From contig CAAFGE010000043.1 in NCBI GenBank assembly GCA_900762355.1, positions 1 through 64,000 on the forward strand: 64,000 nt of DNA, given 5' to 3'. Under the pieces are notes generated by a model. The model saw only the letters and a program-made list of their open reading frames with translations, was not told the DNA's origin and searched no databases. The DNA is from an uncultured Collinsella sp. (GTDB taxonomy: Bacteria > Actinomycetota > Coriobacteriia > Coriobacteriales > Coriobacteriaceae). Position numbers and translations under genes: made by a program. Below, one piece after another: positions 50,375 through 59,157 of this stretch. The first letter of the stretch is position 1. Each line of letters starts with the position of its first letter.

Positions 50375-51838
50375 ATGGCCTCTAAAGCTCAAAACGACGA
50401 GATTATCGACCCCAATGGTCTGGATCTCTTTCGACTGACCATGATGGTCATTACCGCCAGTATTTGCGGCGGTATCTTCTCTCTTGCTGGCGATATGGCC
50501 GCGGGCGGAGCCAATACCGGCGCAGTTATCGTCTCGTGGGGGATTTGCTTTATCGGCGTCTTTGCGCTGATGATGGTGTTCAACGGTTTGTCCCAGGCTC
50601 GTCCCGACCTGACCGGCGGTATCTATGCATATGCTGCGGCTGGCTTTGGCGATTACATTGGATTCAATTCCGCCTGGGGCTACTGGATCAGCGCATGCCT
50701 TTCCAACGTGAGCTTTGCGCTCTTGCTGTTTAGCGCGCTGGGCTATTTCTTCCCTGCGTTTGGTGCGGGCAACAATCTGCTTTCCATCGTCTGCGCTAGC
50801 GTGTTTCTGTGGTTCCTTACCGCTCTGGTGCTTCGTGGCGTCAAGGAGGCCGCAGGCATTAACACGATCGTCACGTTGGCGAAACTGGTGCCGCTGGGAC
50901 TCTTCGTGCTGAGCATTGTTCTCCTGGGTAAGTTCAACGTCGATATCTTTATGGACAACTTTTGGGGAGAGCCGGCTGGTCCTGGGTTTGGCGAGCAGGT
51001 TGTCTCGACCATGATTGCCCTTGTCTGGGTCTTCACAGGCATCGAGGGCGCTGTCGTCATCTCGGGCCGTGCAAAGTATGTGCGCGACGTTGGTCGCTCG
51101 ACGGCACTTGGATTTGCAGCGGTGTTCGTCCTGTATCTGATCATCTCGATGCTGTCGCTCGGCATTATGCCGCGCGAGGAGATGGCACAGCTTGCAACGC
51201 CCTCCATGGCGGGAATTCTTGAGTGCGCAATCGGTCCGGTTGGTGCCGCCATCGTTAACCTGGGCGTTATCCTTTCGCTGGTCGGCGCTATGCTCGGCTA
51301 TGTCATCATTGCATCCGAGACGCCTTTTGAAGCGGCGCGTCAGGGTTCCTTCCCGCTGGCGTTTGCCAAGACGAACAAACACGACGCCCCGGTGGTGACG
51401 ATTCTCGTGAGCTCCGGTATCACGCAGCTCTTCTTGATTGTGTCGTATGTGGCGGCGAGCACCTACCAGTTCTTCTATAGCTGCGCGGTCAACACGATTC
51501 TGGTTCCGTATGTCTGCTCGGCTGCCTATTACATGGTGATTGGCTGGAAGAACGAGCATCTGGACAGGCCACATGCGCCAAGTGTCGGCAAAGCGCGCTT
51601 CTTCGGTACGCTCGGCTTTATCTACACGCTGTTCCTGGTGTGGTCGACGGGTCTCCAGGGCGTCATGATCACGACGATCCTTTTTGCTCCGGCCATTCCC
51701 GTCTATATTCTGGGTGAGCGCGGCCGTGGCAAGCAGGTGCTTCCGCACCTGCACGACAAGCTGATCGCAGCGGTGGTCATTGTCGTGGCAGTCATCTCGC
51801 TGTATCTGCACTTTGCCGGCATTGCGCCGATTGTCTAA
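50375..51838 (+). CDS. APC-family basic amino-acid antiporter, ArcD-like
   Basis: Membrane exchanger of 487 residues with about 12-13 predicted helices. The first, ITASICGGIFSLAGDMAAG, carries the substrate-binding Gly-rich kink of the APC fold. The overall pattern (PDLTGGIYAYAAAGFGDY, WVFTGIEGAVVISGRAK) matches arginine/ornithine-type antiporters. Paired with the DDAH-like gene it would import the substrate in exchange for product such as citrulline. ATG follows AAGGGGGTG. Confidence 0.82.
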   Translation: MASKAQNDEIIDPNGLDLFRLTMMVITASICGGIFSLAGDMAAGGANTGAVIVSWGICFIGVFALMMVFNGLSQARPDLTGGIYAYAAAGFGDYIGFNSAWGYWISACLSNVSFALLLFSALGYFFPAFGAGNNLLSIVCASVFLWFLTALVLRGVKEAAGINTIVTLAKLVPLGLFVLSIVLLGKFNVDIFMDNFWGEPAGPGFGEQVVSTMIALVWVFTGIEGAVVISGRAKYVRDVGRSTALGFAAVFVLYLIISMLSLGIMPREEMAQLATPSMAGILECAIGPVGAAIVNLGVILSLVGAMLGYVIIASETPFEAARQGSFPLAFAKTNKHDAPVVTILVSSGITQLFLIVSYVAASTYQFFYSCAVNTILVPYVCSAAYYMVIGWKNEHLDRPHAPSVGKARFFGTLGFIYTLFLVWSTGLQGVMITTILFAPAIPVYILGERGRGKQVLPHLHDKLIAAVVIVVAVISLYLHFAGIAPIV

Positions 51839-51990
51839 GACTATGGCGAGCTTTATTGCTTGGTAGGCCGGCGGACATCGCGTATCGGTGCTGTTTGGCA
51901 TTCCATAACTGGTGTGGGTCTCTAAAACGTGCCTCTGTGAGTGCCCACCAAGTCCGCGCGGGTGACATATGTTGCCAGCGCGGGCTTTTG

Positions 51991-52059
51991 CAGCTGCGGT
52001 GAAATAGTTCCTGTTTTTGCTGGTTAAAGCATCAAACAGGAACTATTCCGCCGCAACTT
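51991..52059. repeat. Inverted repeat, second GTTGCGG copy
   Basis: Left arm (51991-52015) and right arm (52034-52059) share about 22 of 26 bases, with AAATAGTTCCTGTTT the perfect part. It is a second copy of the element at 14894-14958. The rest of the 51839-52305 gap holds a run of ten Cs (52183-52192), a degraded hairpin with CTGTCCCCC in its loop (about 52137-52180) and no gene. Confidence 0.65.
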
Positions 52060-52305
52060 GTTTTGATTCGCTGGGGGATGGAGGAAGCGACGATCCGGAA
52101 TCCACCTGCACGGTCGTCGCTCCGCATCCCGTCCGCTGGCGCAAGTGGTGCCAAATGTAATCTGTCCCCCTTGCACGCTTGTCCCCCCCCCCTTGCAGAA
52201 ATCTGTTGATTGAACCTCGTTGCGTGCCCGCAGTTTCTGGGCAAGCCGTCTCGCAGCAAAGTAGACTAGATAGCCGTTTCAAAAAGCCTACTTAGAGGAG
52301 GAGCC

Positions 52306-52626
52306 ATGCTTGAGGGTACGTATGTGGTTTCGGCCCAGACGCCGGTGGGGAGTAAACGCGGCGAGGTGACGTTTTCACATGGGGTGAACGGCGCGCTCAG
52401 GGCAGTACTAAACGTCAGGGGTCTCAATATCGCTCTCTCGAGTGCCCGCGCTGAGGGCGATTTCTTTGAGCTCTCGGGTACTATCTCCCACGTCTTGATG
52501 GGCAAGGCGCCCTTTACATGCACGGGGTCGGTCGAGGGTGATCGACTCACCGCTACCGCGCGGTCGGGTTCCGTTTCGATCTCGCTGAGCGGTATGCGCA
52601 AAGAGCTTTCGGGGCGCACCGCATAA
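52306..52626 (+). CDS. Small conserved-looking protein of unknown function
   Basis: I do not recognise this 106-residue protein. It is predicted to be almost all beta strands (GTYVVSAQTPVGSKRGEVTF, LTATARSGSVSISLSG) with no signal peptide, cysteine pair or membrane segment; the pattern of two similar halves suggests a small barrel. The reading frame is supported by AGAGGAGGAG 6 bases before the ATG and by normal host codon use. It stands alone between a repeat-rich gap and feoAB. A binding protein for a small ligand is one possibility, but nothing in the sequence shows it. Confidence 0.6.
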   Translation: MLEGTYVVSAQTPVGSKRGEVTFSHGVNGALRAVLNVRGLNIALSSARAEGDFFELSGTISHVLMGKAPFTCTGSVEGDRLTATARSGSVSISLSGMRKELSGRTA

Positions 52627-52747
52627 AGTTTGCGCAGGTAAACATCGGTATTTGACTTTATAAAATAGTTCAGAGCGCTATCATTTGTCGTTACGAGTTG
52701 GTTAGCCTCGGTAAACGGTTAACCGCGTCTAACGAAAGGATGAGCGC

Positions 52748-55108
52748 GTGAAGCTCGATACGCTCGAGATTGGAAAGGACGCCGTTGTCGCATCGGTGAC
52801 ATCCGACGATCAGGCGCTCCGACAGCATATTTTGGACATGGGTCTAACGCCGGGCACCGAAGTCACCATGATGAAATACGCTCCTATGGGCGATCCGCTC
52901 GAGATTCGCCTGCGCGGCTACGAGCTGACGCTGCGCAAGGACGATGCCGCTCGCATCGAACTCGTGGGCATTCACGACACCGACACCGGCCCGCGCGTTA
53001 ACGCCGCGATCGGTACGACGGAGCATCCGGCGCTCGGCGAGGGGACGTATTCACCCCGCGCGTCAAAGACGGCCGTACCCGAGGGCGCGCCGCTGCACTT
53101 TGCCCTCGCCGGCAACCAAAACTGCGGCAAGACAACACTTTTCAATCAGCTGACGGGCTCCAATCAGCACGTCGGCAATTTTCCCGGCGTGACGGTTGAC
53201 CGCAAGGACGGCACCATCCGCAACCACCCCGAGGCCAGTGTTACCGACCTGCCCGGCATCTATTCGCTCTCTCCATATACGGGCGAAGAGATTGTCAGCC
53301 GCCAGTTTATCCTCGACGAGCATCCCGACGCCATTATCGACATCATCGATGCCACCAACATCGAGCGTAATCTGTACCTGACGCTGCAGCTTATGGAGCT
53401 CGACCGCCCCATGGTCATCGCGCTTAACATGATGGACGAGGTGACGGCCAACGGCGGCGCTATCGACGTCAATCTGCTCGAGAGTTTGCTGGGCGTGCCG
53501 GTCGTTCCCATTAGCGCCGCGCGCAACGAGGGTATCGGCGAGCTGGTGGAGCATGCCCTGCATGTGGCACGGTTCCGCGAGCGTCCCGGCCGCTTGGATT
53601 TCTGCGCGCCCGATGGCCCGGACGGCGGCGCTCTGCACCGCTGCGTCCACGGCATCGCCAACCTGATCGAGGACCACGCCGCAACGGCTCACATCCCGGT
53701 GCGTTTTGCAGCGACCAAGCTGGTCGAGGGCGATGAGCTGGTGACCGAGGCGCTTCACCTGGACCGCAACGAGCTCGACGCCATCGAGCACATCATTACC
53801 CAGATGGAGGGCGAGGCCGGCACCGACCGCTTGTCCGCACTGGCCGACATGCGCTTTAGCTTTATCGGCGACGTGTGCGGGCGCTGCGTTGTCAAGCCGC
53901 ACGAGAGCCGCGAGCACGTGCGCTCCGTCAAAATCGACCGTATCCTGACCGGGCGCTACACGGCCATTCCGGCGTTTCTGCTGATCATGGGCTTGGTTTT
54001 TTGGCTGACATTTGGCGTGATCGGCGCCGCGCTGCAGGGCCTCATGGAGGACGGCATCGCGGCCGTCATTGCCTCAGCCGATGCAGGTCTCAAGGCGTTT
54101 GGAACCAACGACGTGGTCCGATCGCTCGCGGTCGACGGCGTGCTCACGGGCGTGGGCAGCGTGCTGACCTTCCTGCCGATTATCGTCGTGCTCTTCTTGT
54201 TCCTCTCCATTCTGGAAGACTCCGGCTACATGGCACGCGTTGCCTTTGTCATGGACAAAGTCCTGCGCCGATTTGGCCTTTCGGGCCGCAGCTTTGTCCC
54301 CATGCTCGTTGGCTTTGGCTGCACCGTGCCGGCCATTATGTCGACGCGCACCCTGCCGTCCGAGCACGATCGCAAGATGACGGTCATGCTTACGCCGTTT
54401 ATGAGCTGCTCGGCCAAGCTACCGGTCTACGGCCTGCTGTGCGGAGCGTTCTTCCCAAAGGCGACGGTCCCCGCCATGGTTTCGCTCTATGTGCTGGGCA
54501 TTGTGGTCGGCTGCATCGCGGCGCTCGTGCTCAACCGCACGGCGTTCAAGGGCGACCCGGTGCCGTTTATTATGGAGCTTCCCAACTATCGTCTGCCGAG
54601 CGTCAAGACGACGGTGATGCTCGCATGGGATAAGGCCAAGGACTTCATTACCAAGGCCTTCACCATTATTTTTGCCGCCACGGTCGTGATCTGGTTCCTG
54701 CAGACGTTCGATATCCGCTTTAACGTGGTTGCCGACCAATCGCAGAGCCTGCTTGCCGGTCTGGGCAGCATCATCGCGCCGGTGTTGACGCCGCTCGGCT
54801 TTGGCGACTGGCGCGCGTCGACGGCTCTCGTTACGGGACTTATTGCCAAGGAGAGCGTCATCTCGACGCTCACGGTGCTTTTGGGGGCAACCTCGCCCGC
54901 GGCGCTGTCAACCATGTTCTCGCCGTTTACCGCCTACGTGTTCCTGGTCTTTACGCTGCTGTATCCGCCGTGCGTGGCCGCCATCGGCGCCGTTAAGAGT
55001 GAGCTGGGCGGACGCTATGCCGTGGCGGTGTTCGCGTTTCAGGTGACGGTCGCCTGGATCGTTGCGTTTGCCGTGCATACGATAGGGATGCTGCTGGGGT
55101 TGGCCTAG
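52748..55108 (+). CDS. feoB: Ferrous iron transporter, FeoA-FeoB fusion
   Basis: Imports Fe2+. The 786-residue protein starts with an SH3-like FeoA domain (about 1-75, ILDMGLTPGTEVTMMKYAP). The FeoB GTPase domain has GNQNCGKTT at 122-130, VGNFPGVTVDRKDG, DLPGIYSL and NMMDE. Then come about nine membrane segments from residue 395, with Gate motifs VGFGCTVPAIMSTR and MSCSAKLPVYGLL carrying the conserved cysteines. GTG start at 52748 follows GAAAGGATG. A partial iron-box-like sequence lies about 50 bases upstream. Confidence 0.95.
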   Translation: MKLDTLEIGKDAVVASVTSDDQALRQHILDMGLTPGTEVTMMKYAPMGDPLEIRLRGYELTLRKDDAARIELVGIHDTDTGPRVNAAIGTTEHPALGEGTYSPRASKTAVPEGAPLHFALAGNQNCGKTTLFNQLTGSNQHVGNFPGVTVDRKDGTIRNHPEASVTDLPGIYSLSPYTGEEIVSRQFILDEHPDAIIDIIDATNIERNLYLTLQLMELDRPMVIALNMMDEVTANGGAIDVNLLESLLGVPVVPISAARNEGIGELVEHALHVARFRERPGRLDFCAPDGPDGGALHRCVHGIANLIEDHAATAHIPVRFAATKLVEGDELVTEALHLDRNELDAIEHIITQMEGEAGTDRLSALADMRFSFIGDVCGRCVVKPHESREHVRSVKIDRILTGRYTAIPAFLLIMGLVFWLTFGVIGAALQGLMEDGIAAVIASADAGLKAFGTNDVVRSLAVDGVLTGVGSVLTFLPIIVVLFLFLSILEDSGYMARVAFVMDKVLRRFGLSGRSFVPMLVGFGCTVPAIMSTRTLPSEHDRKMTVMLTPFMSCSAKLPVYGLLCGAFFPKATVPAMVSLYVLGIVVGCIAALVLNRTAFKGDPVPFIMELPNYRLPSVKTTVMLAWDKAKDFITKAFTIIFAATVVIWFLQTFDIRFNVVADQSQSLLAGLGSIIAPVLTPLGFGDWRASTALVTGLIAKESVISTLTVLLGATSPAALSTMFSPFTAYVFLVFTLLYPPCVAAIGAVKSELGGRYAVAVFAFQVTVAWIVAFAVHTIGMLLGLA

Positions 55109-55150
55109 CGTTTTATTGAGGACGTAGGTCCTCATGTGTCGAATTGTTTT

Positions 55151-55185
55151 CGGCCCCGTGTCCGTTGCTGACGGATGCGGGGCCG
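55151..55185 (+). terminator. Hairpin after feoB
   Basis: CGGCCCCG (55151-55158) with CGGGGCCG (55178-55185), extended by TCCGT/ACGGA inside. No T-run. A TATAAT box (55192-55197) follows at once and is the likely -10 of the next gene. Confidence 0.7.
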
Positions 55186-55230
55186 TTGCTATATAATCGC
55201 CCCCGCTCAAAATGATTGGAGACGTTATAT

Positions 55231-56445
55231 ATGACTCAGGTAAGGCAAGACGGCATCGCACTCAGGCAGTGGCTCCCGCTTATCGGGCTCACCTGCTGCG
55301 CGTTCGTGTTCAACACGTCGGAGTTTATGCCCATCGGCCTGCTGACCGATATCGCCGCGTCGTTCTCGCTCACCGAGGCCCAGGCTGGCATCATGATTTC
55401 GGTCTACGCCTGGGGCGTCATGCTGCTGTCGCTGCCGCTCATGGTGTTCGCCTCGCGCTTCGAGTTCAAGCGGATGCTGCTGGGCGTGCTTGCCGTGTTC
55501 TCGCTGGGCCAGTTCCTGTCCGCCTTGGCACCGACCTATCCCATCTTAGTCTGCGCGCGCCTGGTGGTTGCCTGCGCGCACGCCGTGTTCTGGTCGGTCG
55601 CCTCGATCATGGCCTCGCGTCTGGTCGACACACGCTATGGGGCGCTCGCCATCAGCATGATCGCCACGGGCTCTTCCATCGCACAGATCTTCGGCCTGCC
55701 GCTCGGCCGCGCCATTGGCCTGGCCGTGGGCTGGCGTATGACGTTTGCCGTGGTCGGGGCGCTGTCTGCTGTCGCGGTTGTCTACCAAGCGACCGTGTTC
55801 CCCACCATGCCAGCGGGCGAGCGCTTTACGCTCAAGCAGCTGCCCGAGCTGCTCAAGAACCCATTCCTCATCGCGCTCTATGTGGTCACGGTGTTCATGG
55901 CGACCGGCTATTACGCGGGCTACAGCTACATCGAGCCTTTCCTGGCTCAGGTCGCACATGTCGACGCAAGCGCCATCACCATGACGCTGACGGCGTTCGG
56001 CTGTTCTGGCCTGCTCGGCAGCTGGCTGTTTGGCCGCCTGTTCGACGGGCATCGCTTCCCGTTCTTGGCTATTACGCTCTCCGGCGTGCCGGTGGCTCTG
56101 CTGCTTATGGCCCCCGCAGCCTCGGCGCTCGTGTTGGTGCTTGCCGTCTGCGCACTGTGGGGTTGCTGCGCCACGGCCTTTAACGTGGCGTTTCAGGCCG
56201 AGCTCATCAAGTACACGCCCGCGGATTCGTCGGCTGTCGCCATGTCGATCTTCTCGGGTCTGTTCAATCTGGGTATCGGCACGGGCACCGCAATCGGCGG
56301 CGCCGTGGTTTCGGGTCCCGGTATCGCTTGGATCGGCTTCGCGGGCGGGGCGATCGCTGTCGTGGGCGTCATCCTCGCCATCACGGTGATGTTCCCGGCC
56401 ATACGCCGCGCCAAAGCCGTCGCCTCGCCACGTCTCTCACCGTAA
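55231..56445 (+). CDS. MFS efflux transporter, sugar-efflux type
   Basis: Twelve-helix transporter of 404 residues in the major facilitator superfamily, most like the SotB/AraJ group of sugar or drug exporters: NTSEFMPIGLLTDIAASF in the first helix region is typical of that group (EFxxxGLL). The loop motif between helices 2 and 3 is degenerate (ASRFEFKRM). Start at 55231 follows TTGGAG; an upstream TTG in frame is unlikely. It lies just before a GH13 glucosidase but is not clearly co-transcribed with it. Confidence 0.82.
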   Translation: MTQVRQDGIALRQWLPLIGLTCCAFVFNTSEFMPIGLLTDIAASFSLTEAQAGIMISVYAWGVMLLSLPLMVFASRFEFKRMLLGVLAVFSLGQFLSALAPTYPILVCARLVVACAHAVFWSVASIMASRLVDTRYGALAISMIATGSSIAQIFGLPLGRAIGLAVGWRMTFAVVGALSAVAVVYQATVFPTMPAGERFTLKQLPELLKNPFLIALYVVTVFMATGYYAGYSYIEPFLAQVAHVDASAITMTLTAFGCSGLLGSWLFGRLFDGHRFPFLAITLSGVPVALLLMAPAASALVLVLAVCALWGCCATAFNVAFQAELIKYTPADSSAVAMSIFSGLFNLGIGTGTAIGGAVVSGPGIAWIGFAGGAIAVVGVILAITVMFPAIRRAKAVASPRLSP

Positions 56446-56506
56446 ACTGGCCACCCCGCTGGGCATACAATGGATGTCGTTGTGTGAGGCGTACCGGGAG
56501 GGTGCT

Positions 56507-57883
56507 ATGTGGGCATACGAGACGACGTTCTATCAGATCTATCCGCTGGGCTTTTGTGGAGCTCCGCGCGAAAACGCTGCGCCCGTTGCCGAGGATGAGC
56601 TCGCCCAGGCCGCCGATGCTGTCGCCAACCCCGATGCCCCCATCATGAAAATTGCTCGCTGGGCCGACTACCTGCAGGAGCTCGGTATTGGCGCTATGCT
56701 GATCAATCCACCTCTCGAGTCCGACAGCCATGGCTACGACACACGCAGCCTGCGTCATATCGACCGTCGCCTGGGTGGGGACGCCGACTTTGCCGCCGTG
56801 TGCGAGACGCTGCACGCCCATGGTATCCGTGTGGTGCTCGACGCCGTCTTCAACCATGTCGGCCGCGGCTTTTGGGCCTTCCGCGACGTGCAGGAGCACA
56901 AATGGGACTCGCCCTACAAGGACTGGTTCCACATTAGCTTTGACGGTGACTCGTGCTACGGCGATGGCTTTTGGTACGAGGGCTGGGAGGGTCATTTTGA
57001 GCTCGTGAAGCTCAACCTGCAAAATCCCGCTGTAGTCGATTATCTGCTCGAGTCCGTGCGCCGCTGGGCCGAGGCCTTTGGCGTCGACGGCCTGCGCCTG
57101 GACGTCGCCTATATGCTCGACCGCGACTTCATGCGCCGTCTGCACGCTTTTTCCCGCGAGCTCAAGCCCGACTTTGTGCTGATCGGCGAGACGCTCCACG
57201 GCGACTATAACCAGATCGTCAACGACGAGATGCTCGACTCCTGCACCAACTACGAGTGTTACAAGGGGCTGTACTCCAGCTTTAACTCGGTCAACATGTT
57301 CGAGATCGCCCACTCGCTGCATCGTCAGTTTGGCGGCGACCCGTGGTGCATCTACCGCGGCAAGCACCTGCTGTCGTTTGTCGACAACCACGACGTGCCG
57401 CGCCTGGCGAGCATCCTTACCGACAAGTCCTGCCTACGTCCCGTCTACGGCATGCTCTTTGGTATGCCGGGCATCCCGTGCGTCTACTACGGCAGCGAGT
57501 GGGGGATTGCCGGCGAAAAGGGCGGTCCCGATGGCGATTGGGCATTGCGTCCTGCGCTTGACGAGCCGGCACCCAATGATCTGTCGGAATATGTCACGCA
57601 GCTCGCGCACCTGCGCTCGGCAAACGATGCAGCGGCCCGCGCCCTCAATTACGGCGCCTATCGCAACGTGGTGATTCAGAACAAACAGCTGCTGTTTGAG
57701 CGCGCCTGTGACGACGCAACGGTGCTCGTGGCGGTGAATGCCGTGGACGAGACTTACACCTTTGGAGCCGACGAGCTCAACGGGTCCTTTGTCGATCTGC
57801 TGGCTGATAACGCGCCCGCGGTCGAGCTTGCGGGCTCCCTTGAGCTTGCGCCCTACGAGGTGCGCTATCTGCTGAGGGTCTAG
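56507..57883 (+). CDS. GH13 alpha-glucosidase/maltodextrin hydrolase
   Basis: Cytosolic enzyme of the alpha-amylase family, 458 residues. Catalytic residues are all present: nucleophile Asp199 in GLRLDVAY, acid/base Glu228 in LIGETLHG, and Asp296 in FVDNHDV. Conserved region I is DAVFNHVG. There is no signal peptide and no carbohydrate-binding module, so it should act on imported maltodextrins or similar. Start at 56507 follows CGGGAGGG. The glycosylase fragment begins 3 bases after its stop. Confidence 0.9.
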   Translation: MWAYETTFYQIYPLGFCGAPRENAAPVAEDELAQAADAVANPDAPIMKIARWADYLQELGIGAMLINPPLESDSHGYDTRSLRHIDRRLGGDADFAAVCETLHAHGIRVVLDAVFNHVGRGFWAFRDVQEHKWDSPYKDWFHISFDGDSCYGDGFWYEGWEGHFELVKLNLQNPAVVDYLLESVRRWAEAFGVDGLRLDVAYMLDRDFMRRLHAFSRELKPDFVLIGETLHGDYNQIVNDEMLDSCTNYECYKGLYSSFNSVNMFEIAHSLHRQFGGDPWCIYRGKHLLSFVDNHDVPRLASILTDKSCLRPVYGMLFGMPGIPCVYYGSEWGIAGEKGGPDGDWALRPALDEPAPNDLSEYVTQLAHLRSANDAAARALNYGAYRNVVIQNKQLLFERACDDATVLVAVNAVDETYTFGADELNGSFVDLLADNAPAVELAGSLELAPYEVRYLLRV

Positions 57884-57886
57884 CTC

Positions 57887-58096
57887 ATGACTGCGCCGGA
57901 CGAGGGATATCAGCATATTGAGCATGGGTTTGAACCCGTGTTTGACGAGCATTCGCGCGTTTTGGTGCTGGGCTCGTTTCCCTCGGTGCTCTCGCGTGCC
58001 AACGCCTTCTACTATGGCAACCCCCAGAACCGCTTTTGGCGCGTGATGGCTGCGTGCCTTGGTGCGCCCGTGCCGCCCAACGAGGGCGACCCTTAA
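57887..58096 (+). pseudogene. 5' fragment of a DNA glycosylase gene
   Basis: Encodes 69 residues that match the N-terminal third of the Mug/UDG-type DNA-deoxyinosine glycosylases (about 170-190 residues): VLVLGSFPSVLSRANAFYYG and GNPQNRFWRVMAACLG, with the active-site loop motif. It then stops at the edge of an AT-rich segment. The rest of the catalytic domain is missing and only the last ~20 codons are recognisable at 59097-59156. It is almost certainly inactive. Confidence 0.8.
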
Positions 58097-59096
58097 AACG
58101 GAGTATTTGAGCATGAAAAAGAAAGCTTGGTCAGTCCAGATAGTGAGAAGTTAAAGCTGAAAACCATCGCAGAATTGACAAATCGAAATTTGTGGAGAGG
58201 AGAAATATCGATGGAGTGGACAAGTGAAAAGTATAAAAACAACCTAATGGAGTATGAAAAAAAAGATGGTATAAAAGCAATTATCATATATTGCCTCATA
58301 ATGGGCAGTGCATTCTTTCATGGCTGGCTTTATACAACAAATACAAGCGTGCTCATATTAAATCTGTCACAAGTTTGGATTCCTCTTGTCTTGATTTTAC
58401 TTTTCGCATGCTTTTTCCATTGCAACAAACAGAAAATAGACAGTGTTGGAATTAACACCGATAAGCTAAAAAACAGCATTATTCTAGGCGTTATTGGTGG
58501 AATTTTTCTGCTTGTTATACAAACGGTGCTGTTTAAGGCACAAGGGAAATCCATATCGTTTACGGAACCCTTATTGATAAACTGGATTATTTTCTTCTTC
58601 GCTGCTCTCGAAGAAGAAATTATATTTAGGGGATACATTCAAACAAGATTGTCAGGATTGATAAGAAACCAGTGGATAGTTGGTATTATCAATTCGGTCC
58701 TTTTTCTCTCGATACATTACCCGGTAAGATGGGTAATTATTGGAAAGCTATATTTTGATGTGTTGCCGGTAGAGTATGTGATCTCCCTTCTGGCTTTGCA
58801 CTTTTTTTGTGATGCAGTGTATAAAAGAACAAATTGTTTATGGGGCTCAGTGGTGCTCCATATTATCTATAACGCAGTAGGGGCGATGATTGCTGTTTAA
58901 TAACTTCCTGCTTGTAGCGATGACATGAACAAGTGAAGTTTAAGGAACAGAGCTTTACCCTCTTTACCTATACAAATATATAGGGCAATTCAAGGTTTCA
59001 CATGCTCGAAACCCTAGGTTTTAAGGGAAAAGGTGCGCCCCACTATTGCCTTGTGCAATAGGGATTGAGTATGTTTTTCCTTGAACAATCGAGTCA
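58097..59096. other. AT-rich inserted segment
   Basis: About 1 kb with far more A and T than its neighbours, replacing the middle of the glycosylase gene. It carries one good gene (CPBP protease, 58211-58900). Before it is a short degenerate reading frame starting at 58112; after it (58901-59096) lies a non-coding part with a hairpin CTATTGC/GCAATAG at 59043-59061. No transposase, terminal repeat or target duplication was found at the edges. The base use suggests transfer from a low-GC donor. Confidence 0.75.
58211..58900 (+). CDS. CPBP-family intramembrane metalloprotease
   Basis: A 229-residue membrane protein of the CPBP (Abi, CAAX-protease-like) family. It has about six hydrophobic helices and the three diagnostic motifs: EEEIIFRGYIQTRL (EExxxR), FLSIHYP (FxxxH) and LHIIYNAVG (HxxxN). 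Members process prenylated peptides or give immunity to bacteriocins, but no peptide gene is visible nearby. Codon use (AAA, ATA, TTA) is foreign to this genome. ATG follows AGAGGAG. The only complete gene of the insert. Confidence 0.85.
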   Translation: MEWTSEKYKNNLMEYEKKDGIKAIIIYCLIMGSAFFHGWLYTTNTSVLILNLSQVWIPLVLILLFACFFHCNKQKIDSVGINTDKLKNSIILGVIGGIFLLVIQTVLFKAQGKSISFTEPLLINWIIFFFAALEEEIIFRGYIQTRLSGLIRNQWIVGIINSVLFLSIHYPVRWVIIGKLYFDVLPVEYVISLLALHFFCDAVYKRTNCLWGSVVLHIIYNAVGAMIAV

Positions 59097-59156
59097 TGGC
59101 ACCTGGAGCGCCTTATTGAGCGCTGGCGCGAGGCCGTTGACTGGGAAGCTCTGTAA
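59097..59156 (+). pseudogene. 3' fragment of the same DNA glycosylase gene
   Basis: The codons read WHLERLIERWREAVDWEAL and a stop, which matches the usual C-terminal helix of the glycosylase family (LERLVEAW pattern). The reading frame has no start. The host-like GC content returns exactly here, marking the right edge of the insert. Confidence 0.65.
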
Positions 59157-59157
59157 T

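Noticed and set aside
52183..52192. Ten-C run as a phase-variation tract
   Set aside because: It lies in a gap with no reading frame or promoter that length changes would affect. It could be a sequencing weak spot.
58112..58210. Short gene MKKKAWSVQIV before the CPBP protease
   Set aside because: Ends after 13 codons; an overlapping frame joins the CPBP gene through a TTG without a ribosome site. It is probably leftover transferred DNA.
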